A stretch of DNA of 46,393 bases from CAYQAJ01 sp964415245 (GTDB taxonomy: Bacteria; Planctomycetota; Planctomycetia; Pirellulales; Pirellulaceae), in contig CAYQAJ010000007.1 of the NCBI GenBank assembly GCA_964415245.1, positions 1 through 46,393 on the forward strand, given 5' to 3'. This document shows positions 17,484 to 26,656 of the stretch, in pieces. The position numbers and the translations under genes are program-made. How positions within the stretch are numbered: position 1 is the stretch's first letter; every line of letters begins with the position of its first letter. The notes beneath the pieces were generated by a model. The model searched no databases, was not told the origin of the DNA, and saw only the letters and a program-made list of their open reading frames with translations.

Positions 17484-19175
17484 TCACCCCCCTCCCCCGT
17501 CGCGGTCCGAAGCGCTAGTCGCGTCGGCTGCGTGCGGCACTTCGGTCCCGTCGCTGCTGCGGGCGATGCGCTCTTCCATGATGCGGGCGAAGCTCTTGCG
17601 CATTTCGGGAATGTTCGAGGCCAGCGCGTTGAAATCGGCCTTTTGCAGCGCCAGCGCGTTCATCGGCTGGGTGCAGCGAATCGTCGCGGTGCGCGCCTCC
17701 TGGCTCAATAGCGCCATCTCGCCGAAGTGCTCGCCGGGTCCCATGTGGGCCACGACACGCTCCTGGCCATGGTCCTCGATCAGCACCTCGGCCTCGCCGT
17801 CCAAGATGATGTAGAGCGAGTCGCCCAGATCGCCCTGCCGAAAGACCACGTCGCCGGGCTCGTAGTGCACCTGCGACACTCCTTGCGAAGTGCCGACTCG
17901 CAACTGCACCGCCTCGGGCGGGATCAATAGATCGAGGAACCACGCGAACCCCACCTTGATCTTGCGGTCGAGACCGGGCAGCTTCCACCAGTAGACCGTT
18001 CGCCACAGGAACCAGGCCACGAAGCCGGAAAGCCGAATTCCTCCGCCTACCTCGGCGACGGCGCAGTGATGTCCCAACGAGCCAAGCTTGCCCAGCCCGC
18101 CGAAGTCGAATTCGCTGAGAGCACGTCCGTCAACCTGCGCCGCGATGTTGTGGGCCAGCGTCTTGGCCTGACGCACGGCGTGTTGTGCCGTGGGAGGACA
18201 CGGCTTGCCGGTCGACCCGATGGGAACCAGCGCGCAGTCGCCAATCGCCCAAATGTCGTCGTGGTCGGCGACGCGAAGCGAGGCATCGACCTTGATCTTG
18301 CCCCGCTCCTTGGGCAATGCGAGCGATTCGATCAGCGGGTGCGGCGTCGAGGGAACGGTCGAGACGACCGTCTTGGTGACGATCCGATTGCCGTTCTGTA
18401 GGATGGCCGCGTCGGGACTCGCGGTCCGCAGTCGGGTATTCAGGATCAGCTCCACGCCGCGCCGTTTGAGCACTTCGGTGGCGTACACGCTCAGGCTCTC
18501 GGTCAGCTCCCGATCGAGCACGCGCGATCCCGAGTGTACCAGGATGACGCGCATCTCCGACACCTTCAGGCGGCGCGTCCGCTTGACCAGCCGCCGCACG
18601 AAATCGTTCATCTCGGCCGCCACCTCGACGCCCGAAAACCCGCCCCCCGCCACCACGAACGTGAGCAGCTCCTTGCGGCGCTCGGGATCTTCTTCCACCG
18701 TAGCTTCCTCGACCGCGCGAATCAGGTGATTCCGCAGCGAGAGCGCGTCGGCCAGATTCTTGAACGGAAGCGCGTGCTCGAACAGACCCGGTATGCCGCG
18801 AAAGTCGGTCACCGAGCCCAGCGCCAGCACCAGATGATCGTAAGGGAGCACGTACTCGCGAGGCCAGAAGCCGGGGCTGAGCGTAACCGTCTTCTGTTCC
18901 AGGTCGATCGAATCGACCTCGCGCACAAAGATCCGCGTCCGCGGCAGCAGGCGGCGCAGCGGGCTCACGGTATCGAGAATGCCGATGTTGCCCGACACGA
19001 CCTCGGCCAACAGCGGCTGGAATACGAAATAGTCCTCGCGGTTGACGAGCGTGACCTCGACGTTTCCACCGCGTGGCAGAATGCGATCGAGATACATGGC
19101 GGAGTAGACACCGGCGAATCCGCCGCCGAGTATCAAAATGCGAATGGGCGACTTGCTATCGCGCTGAGTTTCCAC
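17484..19175 (-). CDS. Type II NADH dehydrogenase fused to a cyclic-nucleotide-binding domain
   Basis: A 563-residue fusion. The first 400 residues are NDH-2, a flavoprotein that oxidises NADH and reduces quinone at the membrane without pumping protons. FAD-binding ILILGGGFAG is near residue 15, the NAD-site GGGFSGVEVAAE near 180 and IWAIGDCA near 315. An amphipathic/hydrophobic stretch (WFLWRTVYWWKLPG) would anchor it to the membrane. The last 130 residues are a CRP-like cNMP domain with YEPGDVVFRQGDLGDSLYII and the phosphate cassette FGEMALLSQEARTATI, keeping the Glu and Arg that contact cyclic nucleotide. GTG 19175 is chosen because AGGAAAGG lies five bases upstream. It diverges from the barrel protein gene. 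Cyclic-nucleotide control of NADH oxidation is inference. Confidence 0.9.
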   Translation of the reverse strand: METQRDSKSPIRILILGGGFAGVYSAMYLDRILPRGGNVEVTLVNREDYFVFQPLLAEVVSGNIGILDTVSPLRRLLPRTRIFVREVDSIDLEQKTVTLSPGFWPREYVLPYDHLVLALGSVTDFRGIPGLFEHALPFKNLADALSLRNHLIRAVEEATVEEDPERRKELLTFVVAGGGFSGVEVAAEMNDFVRRLVKRTRRLKVSEMRVILVHSGSRVLDRELTESLSVYATEVLKRRGVELILNTRLRTASPDAAILQNGNRIVTKTVVSTVPSTPHPLIESLALPKERGKIKVDASLRVADHDDIWAIGDCALVPIGSTGKPCPPTAQHAVRQAKTLAHNIAAQVDGRALSEFDFGGLGKLGSLGHHCAVAEVGGGIRLSGFVAWFLWRTVYWWKLPGLDRKIKVGFAWFLDLLIPPEAVQLRVGTSQGVSQVHYEPGDVVFRQGDLGDSLYIILDGEAEVLIEDHGQERVVAHMGPGEHFGEMALLSQEARTATIRCTQPMNALALQKADFNALASNIPEMRKSFARIMEERIARSSDGTEVPHAADATSASDRDGGGG

Positions 19176-19647
19176 GGATGCCTTTCCTGTGCGGGTTTGC
19201 GCGTGACGCGTTTTGCTTGCACGCGATCCGCTGCATTCCAAGCATTCCCGCCACTGCTGGCGGGGTGATGCTAGCCGTGCGGCGCAACGTGTCGCGGTCT
19301 CCGCCTGTCTTTTCCCACTGCCCGAGGTGTCGTCGATTGTACGGAAGCCGGTGGGTTGAACGCCACCCTTGCGAAATCGGAACAGCGGCCCCCAGCCTCA
19401 GCACCGGTACAGCCCGCATTGTCCGAACAACCCTCAAAACTGGTGCGATTGGTTGATGTTCCCAGTCGAGTCGAACCGACAAAAACAGAGAATAGCGCGC
19501 AGTGCGAACAAAGTGCCTGCGCGCAGAGGTCGCCCATTGCCGCGCCATCGCGTCCACTCGCGTGCCGTGTAGCAGGTGCCGAAGTAAGGGCGAAGGGCAG
19601 CGACCTCAAGTACCGGCATAGCAACACGTTGCGAAGGAATACCGAGA
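19176..19647. promoter_or_regulatory. Divergent intergenic control region
   Basis: About 470 bases separate the oppositely oriented NADH dehydrogenase and outer-membrane-barrel genes, so both promoters should lie here. I see no strong sigma-70 match. The elements CACCGGTACAGC (about 19400) and AGTACCGGCATAGC (about 19609) share a loose ACCGG core that could be operator half-sites. AAGGA about ten bases before GTG 19648 serves the rightward gene. Confidence 0.4.
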
Positions 19648-22600
19648 GTGCGCCACGAAGCGAATGCCGCATGCCGATTCTCGTCCCGCGCCGCAATTCG
19701 GCGCGTGGCTCAGGCCCTGGCTCGCGCCGCCATCTGGTTGGCCGCCGCCGGAGGCGTTGCCCTCGCACCGCTGGCCGTGTCGGCGGGCGATTGGTCGCGG
19801 CAACGAGCACACGCGGCGGAGACCCAAGCGACGGCCGGGGCCCAGGCGGCTGCCGTTGCGGGGGAGATGCCAATCGCCACCCAAAGGGCACAGCCCCCGA
19901 ACCGTTTGCCCATGGGAGCGGTGCCATTTCGCCTCCTGTCCGAGTGTCCCAACTCCGAGCATCGAGCGGTTGCAGGCGAGGGGCTTCCCTTGGGTGTCGT
20001 TCCGTTTCGGGTGAATCCCATGGGGGTGCCCTCTCCGAAAGTGCAAGAGAGCCGCGACGTATTGGCCGCGGATGCTCGACCTTCGAGCACCGGAAACTAT
20101 GCGACCGACGTGCCCGAGCCACCAGAGGACGGCGCTGGTGCAAAAGCCGTTGGCCCTAGCGAGGCGACGGCGCGCCACGAATCAACGGCGCGCAATGAGC
20201 GAACGTCGCACGGCGTGTCCTTCGCAAGCAAATGGATTGCCCGCCGGGACGATTGGGCAACGAATCAGCGCGACTACCACGATGAAAACGTGCGGCCCGC
20301 GTCGGCCACGGTTCCCACCTACAGCGTCTTGAAACGAAACACGGAGTCGCCGGCATCGTCGGGCGATGCCCCTTCGCAAGCCGACGGGCATCGAATCGGC
20401 GCCAACGCCGCCGACACGGCGCACGAGAAACTGCAAGCGGAACGCCCGTTGAGCGACGCCCAGCACGACACACAGCGCGACGCACACCGCGACGCCCAGC
20501 ACGACACACAGCGCGACTCACACCGCGACGCACCAAGCGACACACAGAGCGGCAGTGTGGCCCTTTTCGGCAGCGCGGGCACGGCCGGCAGCAAATTTCT
20601 GCTGGTACAAGCGACGACCTCGGGCGGCCCGGCGAGGGTCCAAAGGGCAATCGGCCATCGCGAACCTGCCACCGACGACGGCACTTTCGTGCTGGGCGAC
20701 GTGCGGTTCCTGGGCGACGTGGGACAGCGCGTCGAGCCGGTCTCGCATCGAAACGGCGAGTACCACCCACAGACGGGGTACGACCGGCCAAGTCAGCCGG
20801 ACGGCGCCGGCTCACGGAACTTCGATACACACGGCGGCCCCGCTGCTGCACCCCACGCGAACGACGCACACGCGCCGGACCAGGCTCATCCGCACGATCA
20901 CGCGGCGGACAACCACCATGCCCAGGTACCCGGCGGCGCAATCGGTGCCCGCAGCACTGGCGGCCCCATTGACACGCGGCAGTCGGCTGGCGCCGCAGAT
21001 CCGCGTATCGCCCAGGTACCGACCGAAGCGCGCGGCCCGAGCGCGAGGCGCCGCCCCTACGGCGAGCACAAAAACGAATCCGGGCCGGCCCGCAACGTTA
21101 GGACGCCCGGCAACGCAAATCGCTCGGCGACCGTCAACGCCGGTGCCGCTACGGCCGACGACGGCGACGCACCCTTCGACCTGGTCGCCGCGCGTCGCGA
21201 GCCCTTTAAGGTTCCGTCTTTCGATCTGCCCGACGACGCCGCTACGACCGAGTTCGTGCTCGACCCGATCGACGATGAGCCGCTAGGCGTGATCGGCGAC
21301 GAGCAATTCCGCCCCATCACGCTGGACGGCGGCGACTTTTTTCCCATCGACGATCGCTGGCGGCTGGGCTTTCCCGAGTGGGACCGCTACGTTCGCAGCT
21401 CGCTGGCCAATCCGTATCGGGAGAGTGTGATCAAAGGCGATTACCCGCTGCCGGGAACCGAAGACCTGTTCTTCGAGTTCACGGCGTTCAGCGATTCGTT
21501 CTTCGAGTCGCGCGACGTGCCGGTGGCGGCAGGCAAAGTGAATCAACGGGTGTTTCAGGAAACGATCTTCCTTACGGCCGACCTGTTCCGCGGCGACAAC
21601 TCGTTCCATCCGTCGGAATGGTTCATGACTGTGACGCCGGCGTTACGTGTGGTCGATACTTCGGCGACCGGCACGGCCGAGGACGTTACGATCCAGGAAG
21701 GCTTCGTCGAAGCGCAGTTGGCCATCGTGTCGGACTTTTACGACACGACCAACGTGCGGCTGGGGCGGCAGGCGTTTGCCTCCGACTTCCTGGGCTTCGT
21801 ATTCGCCGACACCAACGACGCGGCACGGCTGTTCGGTACCAACGAGGCCCTCCGCACGTTCTGGAACATCGTGGCCTTCTTCCCCGTGCAGAAGGACGCC
21901 GCCAGCGCCCTGAACACTTTTGAAACGCGGCAGCAGCAGGTGGTCATCGCCAACTTGATCCGGCAGGACTTCATGTTCCCGGGTTTCAACGTCGAGCTGG
22001 CCGCCCACTACGACAACGACACCTTCAAGGACAACGACGTCGACGCCTTCTGGCTGGAGGCGGCCGCCGACGGACGAATCGGCCGCTGGGACGTTTCGGC
22101 GGCCTTCGTGCAGGCGCTGGGGCACGACGAGCTCAACCCGATCGCCGGCCGTCCCGTCAACGTGAATGCTCAGCTCGCCGCCTTGGAGCTGGCCTACCCG
22201 CTCGACTGGATCACTCCCAAGATTTCGGCTCTGTACGCCTCAGGCGACAAAAATCCGACCGACGGCGTGGGACGCGGCTTCGACGCGATCTTCGACAACC
22301 CCAACTTTGCCGGCGACGGGTTCTCGTACTTAAACCGCGAAAACATCGTCATCGGTGGCACGCGGCTGTCGAACGCGTTTTCGTTCCTGCCCAACATGCG
22401 AGCTAAAGCGGCCGATCCGGCGAACTTTGTCAATCCCGGCATCGTGATTCTCAACGCCGGGTTCGACACGGTCGTCACCACGCGGCTGGCGGCGCTAGCC
22501 AACGTGAATTACTACCAGTTCGTCCACTCCGAACCGGTTGCCCTGGCGGCTGGTCTGCCGGACGTGGGTAAAGAGATCGGCCTCGAGTTCAACGCGGGCG

Positions 22601-22743
22601 TCGTCTACAAGCCGTTCATCGTCGACAACGTGATCATCGCGGTCGGCGCGTCGGTGCTGGACCCCGGGGCCGGCATTACCGACTTGAGCGGCGACGACCG
22701 GTACCTGTACACGGCCTTCAGCGCGGTGACGGTTGTTTACTAG
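19648..22743 (+). CDS. Large exported protein with C-terminal outer-membrane-barrel-like domain
   Basis: A 1031-residue protein starting at GTG 19648 with AAGGA upstream. A signal peptide (hydrophobic segment to VSAGD, residues about 18-47) is followed by some 460 residues of low-complexity His/Asp/Ala/Pro/Gly-rich, probably disordered sequence, including a 12-residue repeat. From about residue 515 the sequence changes to a barrel-like pattern: WRLGFPEWDRY, then alternating amphipathic strands (NVRLGRQAF, FNVELAAHYDND, WDVSAAFVQALG, ISALYASGDKNPTDG, LAALANVNYYQF) ending in an aromatic residue (VTVVY). These are marks of alginate-export/porin-like outer-membrane barrels. Directly upstream of a decahaem cytochrome gene, it is a candidate for the porin sheath of a porin-cytochrome conduit, although other outer-membrane roles are possible. 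Confidence 0.72.
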   Translation: MRHEANAACRFSSRAAIRRVAQALARAAIWLAAAGGVALAPLAVSAGDWSRQRAHAAETQATAGAQAAAVAGEMPIATQRAQPPNRLPMGAVPFRLLSECPNSEHRAVAGEGLPLGVVPFRVNPMGVPSPKVQESRDVLAADARPSSTGNYATDVPEPPEDGAGAKAVGPSEATARHESTARNERTSHGVSFASKWIARRDDWATNQRDYHDENVRPASATVPTYSVLKRNTESPASSGDAPSQADGHRIGANAADTAHEKLQAERPLSDAQHDTQRDAHRDAQHDTQRDSHRDAPSDTQSGSVALFGSAGTAGSKFLLVQATTSGGPARVQRAIGHREPATDDGTFVLGDVRFLGDVGQRVEPVSHRNGEYHPQTGYDRPSQPDGAGSRNFDTHGGPAAAPHANDAHAPDQAHPHDHAADNHHAQVPGGAIGARSTGGPIDTRQSAGAADPRIAQVPTEARGPSARRRPYGEHKNESGPARNVRTPGNANRSATVNAGAATADDGDAPFDLVAARREPFKVPSFDLPDDAATTEFVLDPIDDEPLGVIGDEQFRPITLDGGDFFPIDDRWRLGFPEWDRYVRSSLANPYRESVIKGDYPLPGTEDLFFEFTAFSDSFFESRDVPVAAGKVNQRVFQETIFLTADLFRGDNSFHPSEWFMTVTPALRVVDTSATGTAEDVTIQEGFVEAQLAIVSDFYDTTNVRLGRQAFASDFLGFVFADTNDAARLFGTNEALRTFWNIVAFFPVQKDAASALNTFETRQQQVVIANLIRQDFMFPGFNVELAAHYDNDTFKDNDVDAFWLEAAADGRIGRWDVSAAFVQALGHDELNPIAGRPVNVNAQLAALELAYPLDWITPKISALYASGDKNPTDGVGRGFDAIFDNPNFAGDGFSYLNRENIVIGGTRLSNAFSFLPNMRAKAADPANFVNPGIVILNAGFDTVVTTRLAALANVNYYQFVHSEPVALAAGLPDVGKEIGLEFNAGVVYKPFIVDNVIIAVGASVLDPGAGITDLSGDDRYLYTAFSAVTVVY
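20455..20550 (+). repeat. 36-base tandem repeat inside the barrel-protein gene
   Basis: Two copies of a 36-base unit (20455-20490, 20491-20526) differ at one base; a shorter diverged third copy follows to 20550. In frame they encode DAQHDTQRDAHR repeated, a His/Asp/Gln/Arg-rich stretch in the presumed disordered segment. Recent duplication is likely. Confidence 0.85.
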
Positions 22744-22805
22744 CGGGTTACCGCGGACGTGCGGCCGTTCAATCGTTACCGACAGCGACAGGAATAGAGC
22801 AAGCC

Positions 22806-25800
22806 ATGGTTGAGAGCAAGCGTGTATGCGTGCGAATCGGCGGAAAGCACCTGATGGGGGTGGTGGCCGTCGTCGTGGCCGCTTCCTGGCATCCGGCCGT
22901 CGCGAAGGCGGCGCCGCCGGTGATCGCCAACCTCTTCGCGCAAGCGCCGACTCACGCGAGCGAAACGCCAAAGCGATCGGAGCCGGATCGCCCGAGTAGT
23001 GCGACCGGACGATCGACTCCCACCGCGTCCAGCGCGAAGGCATCGCCAACCAAGACCGACGATTCACAGCCCGACGTGGGGGCCCGTGTGATGACGGCAC
23101 TCCGCAAAGCGGCCGGCGAGGCCTATCACCCGTCGATCCCCAGGGCAACCCATACGGCGGCCGGCGAGTTCGGCCTGTATACGCCGTCGGACGAACGGTA
23201 CACGGCCTTGCAGCAGGGCGATGAGGAAGCAGAGCCCGGCGACGACGAGCTCATCCGCCAGACGCCCGCCCAAGCGCTGGCCAAGAGCCGCGGATGCCTG
23301 ACCTGTCACAGTGGCGTCGAGCGAATGCACAAAAGCGAGGCGGTCAACCTGGGCTGCGTCGACTGTCACGGTGGCGATCCCACCGCCACGGTCAAAGAGT
23401 GCGCCCACGTGCCGCCGCGATTCCCCGAGTACTGGACGACGTCGGCCAACCCAGTTCGCTCGTTCGCCCTGCTGAACCTCGAATCGCCCGAGTTCGTGCG
23501 GTTTATCAATCCCGGCGACTGGCGGGCGGCGCACCAATCGTGCGGCACCGCCGGCTGCCATACCGAGGACGTACACGTCAACCGCAAGAGCTCGATGGGG
23601 CACAGCGCCATGGTGCCCGGCTCGGCCCTGTACAACAACGGCTCGGCGCCCAACAAAATCTATCGCTGGGGCGAAGTGTACAGCGAAGGCGGGCGGGCCA
23701 ACCGCGTATTCAGCACGCCCCAACCAACGGTGGAAGACTACTACCTGCGCGGCGTGCTTCCCTGGATCGACCCGCTGCCCCACTTCGAAATGACCCAGCC
23801 CGGCAACGTCTTCCGCGTGCTGGAAATCGACAACAACGCCACGAGCGTTCGCGGGCCCGGCACCGACTTCCGCCAGGACGCCGTATTCCTGAACGTGGTG
23901 AAGACGAAGCTCAACGACCCGACGATGGTTTTCCTGGGGACGTGCGACAACCCCGGCGACTACCGCAGCAGCGGCTGCACGTCGTGCCACGTGCTGTACG
24001 CCAACGATCGCGATCCGCAGCACTCGGCCTACATCGCATCCTTCGGCAATCACGGCTACTCGGCCACCGGCGACCCGACGATCCCCAAGGACGAGCCGGG
24101 GCACCCCATTCGCCACTCGCTCACGCGGGCCATTCCGTCGAGTCAGTGCATGACGTGCCACTTCCACCAGGGGAGCGGCGCGCTGGGCAACTACTACGGG
24201 TACATGTGGTGGGACTACGAAACCGACGCCGAGCACGTCTATCCCCGTTACGGCCAGCCCCAGCCCAGTGGCTATATCGGGTCGAAAGGCAACGACTCGA
24301 TGTACGACCTGGCTCCCACGGTGAACCCTCGGATCAAGGGCAACGAGTTCGCCGACTACCACAACGCGGGCTGGTTAATGCAGGCGGTGTACCTGCGCAA
24401 CAAGAAGGGCCAACTGCTCGACGCGCAAGGCGAAGCGATTCCTTCCGACGCCCGCGACTGGCACGATCGAGCCGTGCACATGTCCGACATCCACCTGCAA
24501 AAGGGCATGCACTGCGTCGACTGCCACTTCAAACAGGACTCGCACGGCGACGGCAAGCTGTACGGCGCCATGATCGACGCCATCGAGATCAACTGCAACG
24601 ATTGCCACGGCACCGTGCACGCCTACGCCAACCTTGTCACCTCGAACCCCCCCGGCGGCAACGACCTGACGCGCGCTTTGACCCCCTTCGGCCAGCAGCG
24701 CTTCGTGCGACGCGGCGATCGCGTGTTCCAGCGATCGAGCGTCACGCCGGGATTGGAATGGGAGGTCGTGCAGGTCAAAGACATCATCACGCCCGGGCAC
24801 CCGTACTACAACGAAAACGCCCGTTACGCCAAGACCATCGAAATCGACGGCAAGACGTGGGGTCGCGTCGAGGCGGAGGGCGAGGAGTGCCGCCGGGCCC
24901 ACCCCGATTCGAAAATCACCTGCTACTCGTGCCACTCGGCGTGGAACAACAGTTGCGCCGGCTGCCATCTCGACGCCACCACCAACCGCGTTGCCGACGT
25001 GCTGCACTACGAAGGCGGATTCAGCAAAGTGTACGCGGCCTACAATCCACAGGTGCTCCGCAGCGACGGGTACTTCCTGGGCATCAACGGCGTAGTGAAG
25101 GGAAGCCGCGTTTCGCCGGTGCGCAGTGCCAGCGGCGTAGTGGTCTCGGCAGCGGCGGGCAATCGGCAAATGGTCGTCCACCAGCAGCCGACCATCGCCG
25201 CCGAAGGACACGCCGGCCACGCGTTCAGCCCCAACCCGCCCCACACGGTCGGTCCGGCCATCAGCACGCGCAAGTGCTCCGATTGCCACATTTCGGATAA
25301 GGGCGATAACAACGCCACCGTGGCAGGCGTGCTCGGCTTGGGAACGCACGCCACCGACTTCGTGGGCCGCTACGTTTGGGTCGCCGAAGGGGGCGCGGGC
25401 ATCGAAGCGGTTCGCGTCACCAGCAGCGAGAGTTTCCCCTCCCCGGTCATCGGCAGCAACATGCAACGGCTGGTCGACCCGCAGGGATTCCGCGCCCATT
25501 ACGCGAACAGCGCCCAATTGCTCGAAGCCTATGGCCACAGTTCGCAAGATGCACGCTCGATCGTATGCGCCGGCGAATGGACGCTGATCGCCGACGGACC
25601 GCGCGGCTTGCGCGTGTTCGACAAGGCCAACATCCACAACAAGGATGAGGCCCAGCACATCGTCACGTCGCTGATCGGCCCGCTGGGACAGCGACAGCGG
25701 GTGCCGACCTCCAACGCCACCAGCGTGGCGCTGGCCACCGTGCTGCCGATGGAGCCCGATCGCAGCCGCCGGCCCGAGAACCTGGAACAGCCGATCCACC

Positions 25801-26576
25801 CCCTGTACCGCTACGCCTACGTGACCGACTTTAACGAGGGGTTGATCCTGGTCGACATCATCGCGCTGTTCGACGGGAACCCGTCGAACAACTACCTGGA
25901 GCGGACCGTCACCTTCAATCCCGACGGCATCCTCGACGGCGCCGTCAAGGTGAAGATCCACGGCGAGTTCGCCTACGTGCTCACGTGCAACAACGGCCTG
26001 GTCGTGGTCAACATCTCGAATCCGTGCGAGCCCGTCGTATGTGCCCGCATCGGCGGCGACGCGATCGTGGCGCCGACGGCCATCGAGTTTCAGTTCCGCT
26101 ATGGCTTCGTTACCGATTCGGAAGGGCTGAAGGTCATCGACGTCACCGACCCGTGCCACCCGGTCATCAAGGCGGTGGTGCCCATGCGCGACGCCCGCGA
26201 CGTGGTCGTCATGCGTACCTACGCCTACATCGCGGCGGGGGTCGACGGGCTGGCCGTGCTCGACGTGGAATCGCCCGAACAGCCCGGCAAGCTGCGCTAC
26301 TTCACGGCCGGNNNNNNNNNNNNNNNNNNNNNNNNNNNNNNNNNNNNNNNNNNNNNNNNNNNNNNNNNNNNNNNNNNNNNNNNNNNNNNNNNNNNNNNNN
26401 NNNNNNNNNNNCAGTTCAACGTGTTCGGACGGCTGGGATCGCGGCCGTTCAACCGCGACGAGCTGCGCCGCATGTACCTCCGCAACGGGCGGGTGTACAC
26501 GGTGTCCGACACGCCACCAGGTCCGCCGGTCGACGCCGATGAGGAACGAGTGGAAACCGCGCACCGGAAGCGCTAA
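22806..26576 (+). CDS. Decahaem c-type cytochrome fused to LVIVD repeats (contains gap)
   Basis: A 1256-residue envelope protein including a 34-residue gap. ATG 22806 follows AGGAATAG; an N-terminal hydrophobic segment (GVVAVVVAASW) targets it for export. The first 830 or so residues carry nine CxxCH motifs (CLTCH, CVDCH, CTSCH, CMTCH, CVDCH, CNDCH, CYSCH, CAGCH, CSDCH) and one CGTAGCH, so about ten haems. The last 400 residues lack haem motifs and contain LVIVD-type beta-propeller repeats (YVTDFNEGLILVDI, NNGLVVVNISNPCEP, SEGLKVIDVTDPCHP, VDGLAVLDVESPEQP). It lies 62 bases after the barrel gene in the same direction, probably one operon. Expected role: long-range electron transfer with a protein- or substrate-binding propeller. 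The terminal acceptor is unknown. Confidence 0.88.
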   Translation: MVESKRVCVRIGGKHLMGVVAVVVAASWHPAVAKAAPPVIANLFAQAPTHASETPKRSEPDRPSSATGRSTPTASSAKASPTKTDDSQPDVGARVMTALRKAAGEAYHPSIPRATHTAAGEFGLYTPSDERYTALQQGDEEAEPGDDELIRQTPAQALAKSRGCLTCHSGVERMHKSEAVNLGCVDCHGGDPTATVKECAHVPPRFPEYWTTSANPVRSFALLNLESPEFVRFINPGDWRAAHQSCGTAGCHTEDVHVNRKSSMGHSAMVPGSALYNNGSAPNKIYRWGEVYSEGGRANRVFSTPQPTVEDYYLRGVLPWIDPLPHFEMTQPGNVFRVLEIDNNATSVRGPGTDFRQDAVFLNVVKTKLNDPTMVFLGTCDNPGDYRSSGCTSCHVLYANDRDPQHSAYIASFGNHGYSATGDPTIPKDEPGHPIRHSLTRAIPSSQCMTCHFHQGSGALGNYYGYMWWDYETDAEHVYPRYGQPQPSGYIGSKGNDSMYDLAPTVNPRIKGNEFADYHNAGWLMQAVYLRNKKGQLLDAQGEAIPSDARDWHDRAVHMSDIHLQKGMHCVDCHFKQDSHGDGKLYGAMIDAIEINCNDCHGTVHAYANLVTSNPPGGNDLTRALTPFGQQRFVRRGDRVFQRSSVTPGLEWEVVQVKDIITPGHPYYNENARYAKTIEIDGKTWGRVEAEGEECRRAHPDSKITCYSCHSAWNNSCAGCHLDATTNRVADVLHYEGGFSKVYAAYNPQVLRSDGYFLGINGVVKGSRVSPVRSASGVVVSAAAGNRQMVVHQQPTIAAEGHAGHAFSPNPPHTVGPAISTRKCSDCHISDKGDNNATVAGVLGLGTHATDFVGRYVWVAEGGAGIEAVRVTSSESFPSPVIGSNMQRLVDPQGFRAHYANSAQLLEAYGHSSQDARSIVCAGEWTLIADGPRGLRVFDKANIHNKDEAQHIVTSLIGPLGQRQRVPTSNATSVALATVLPMEPDRSRRPENLEQPIHPLYRYAYVTDFNEGLILVDIIALFDGNPSNNYLERTVTFNPDGILDGAVKVKIHGEFAYVLTCNNGLVVVNISNPCEPVVCARIGGDAIVAPTAIEFQFRYGFVTDSEGLKVIDVTDPCHPVIKAVVPMRDARDVVVMRTYAYIAAGVDGLAVLDVESPEQPGKLRYFTAXXXXXXXXXXXXXXXXXXXXXXXXXXXXXXXXXXQFNVFGRLGSRPFNRDELRRMYLRNGRVYTVSDTPPGPPVDADEERVETAHRKR
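26312..26411. other. Assembly gap, 100 N
   Basis: Within the LVIVD part of the decahaem gene; the reading frame agrees on both sides. Confidence 0.95.
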
Positions 26577-26591
26577 TCGCCGCCCTCTAGC

Positions 26592-26654
26592 CGCCACATT
26601 CATGTGGCGCGTCGGTGCGAGGCGCTACGCTGACGCGGCACTTTTGCGTGCCGC
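26592..26654. terminator. Two hairpins between converging cytochrome genes
   Basis: CGCCACAT/ATGTGGCG (26592-26609) and GCGGCAC/GTGCCGC (26635-26654, loop TTTTGC) are perfect inverted repeats in the 80 bases between the stops of the decahaem and pentahaem genes. The position fits a bidirectional transcription end, though neither has a proper T run. Confidence 0.45.
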
Positions 26655-26656
26655 CG

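Noticed and set aside
20455..20550. Possible CRISPR-like array
   Set aside because: The 36-base units are contiguous with no spacers and are in frame, so it is a coding tandem repeat.
24375..26603. 742-residue minus-strand frame opposite the decahaem cytochrome
   Set aside because: Mirror of a clearly coding plus-strand gene with haem motifs; composition is not protein-like.
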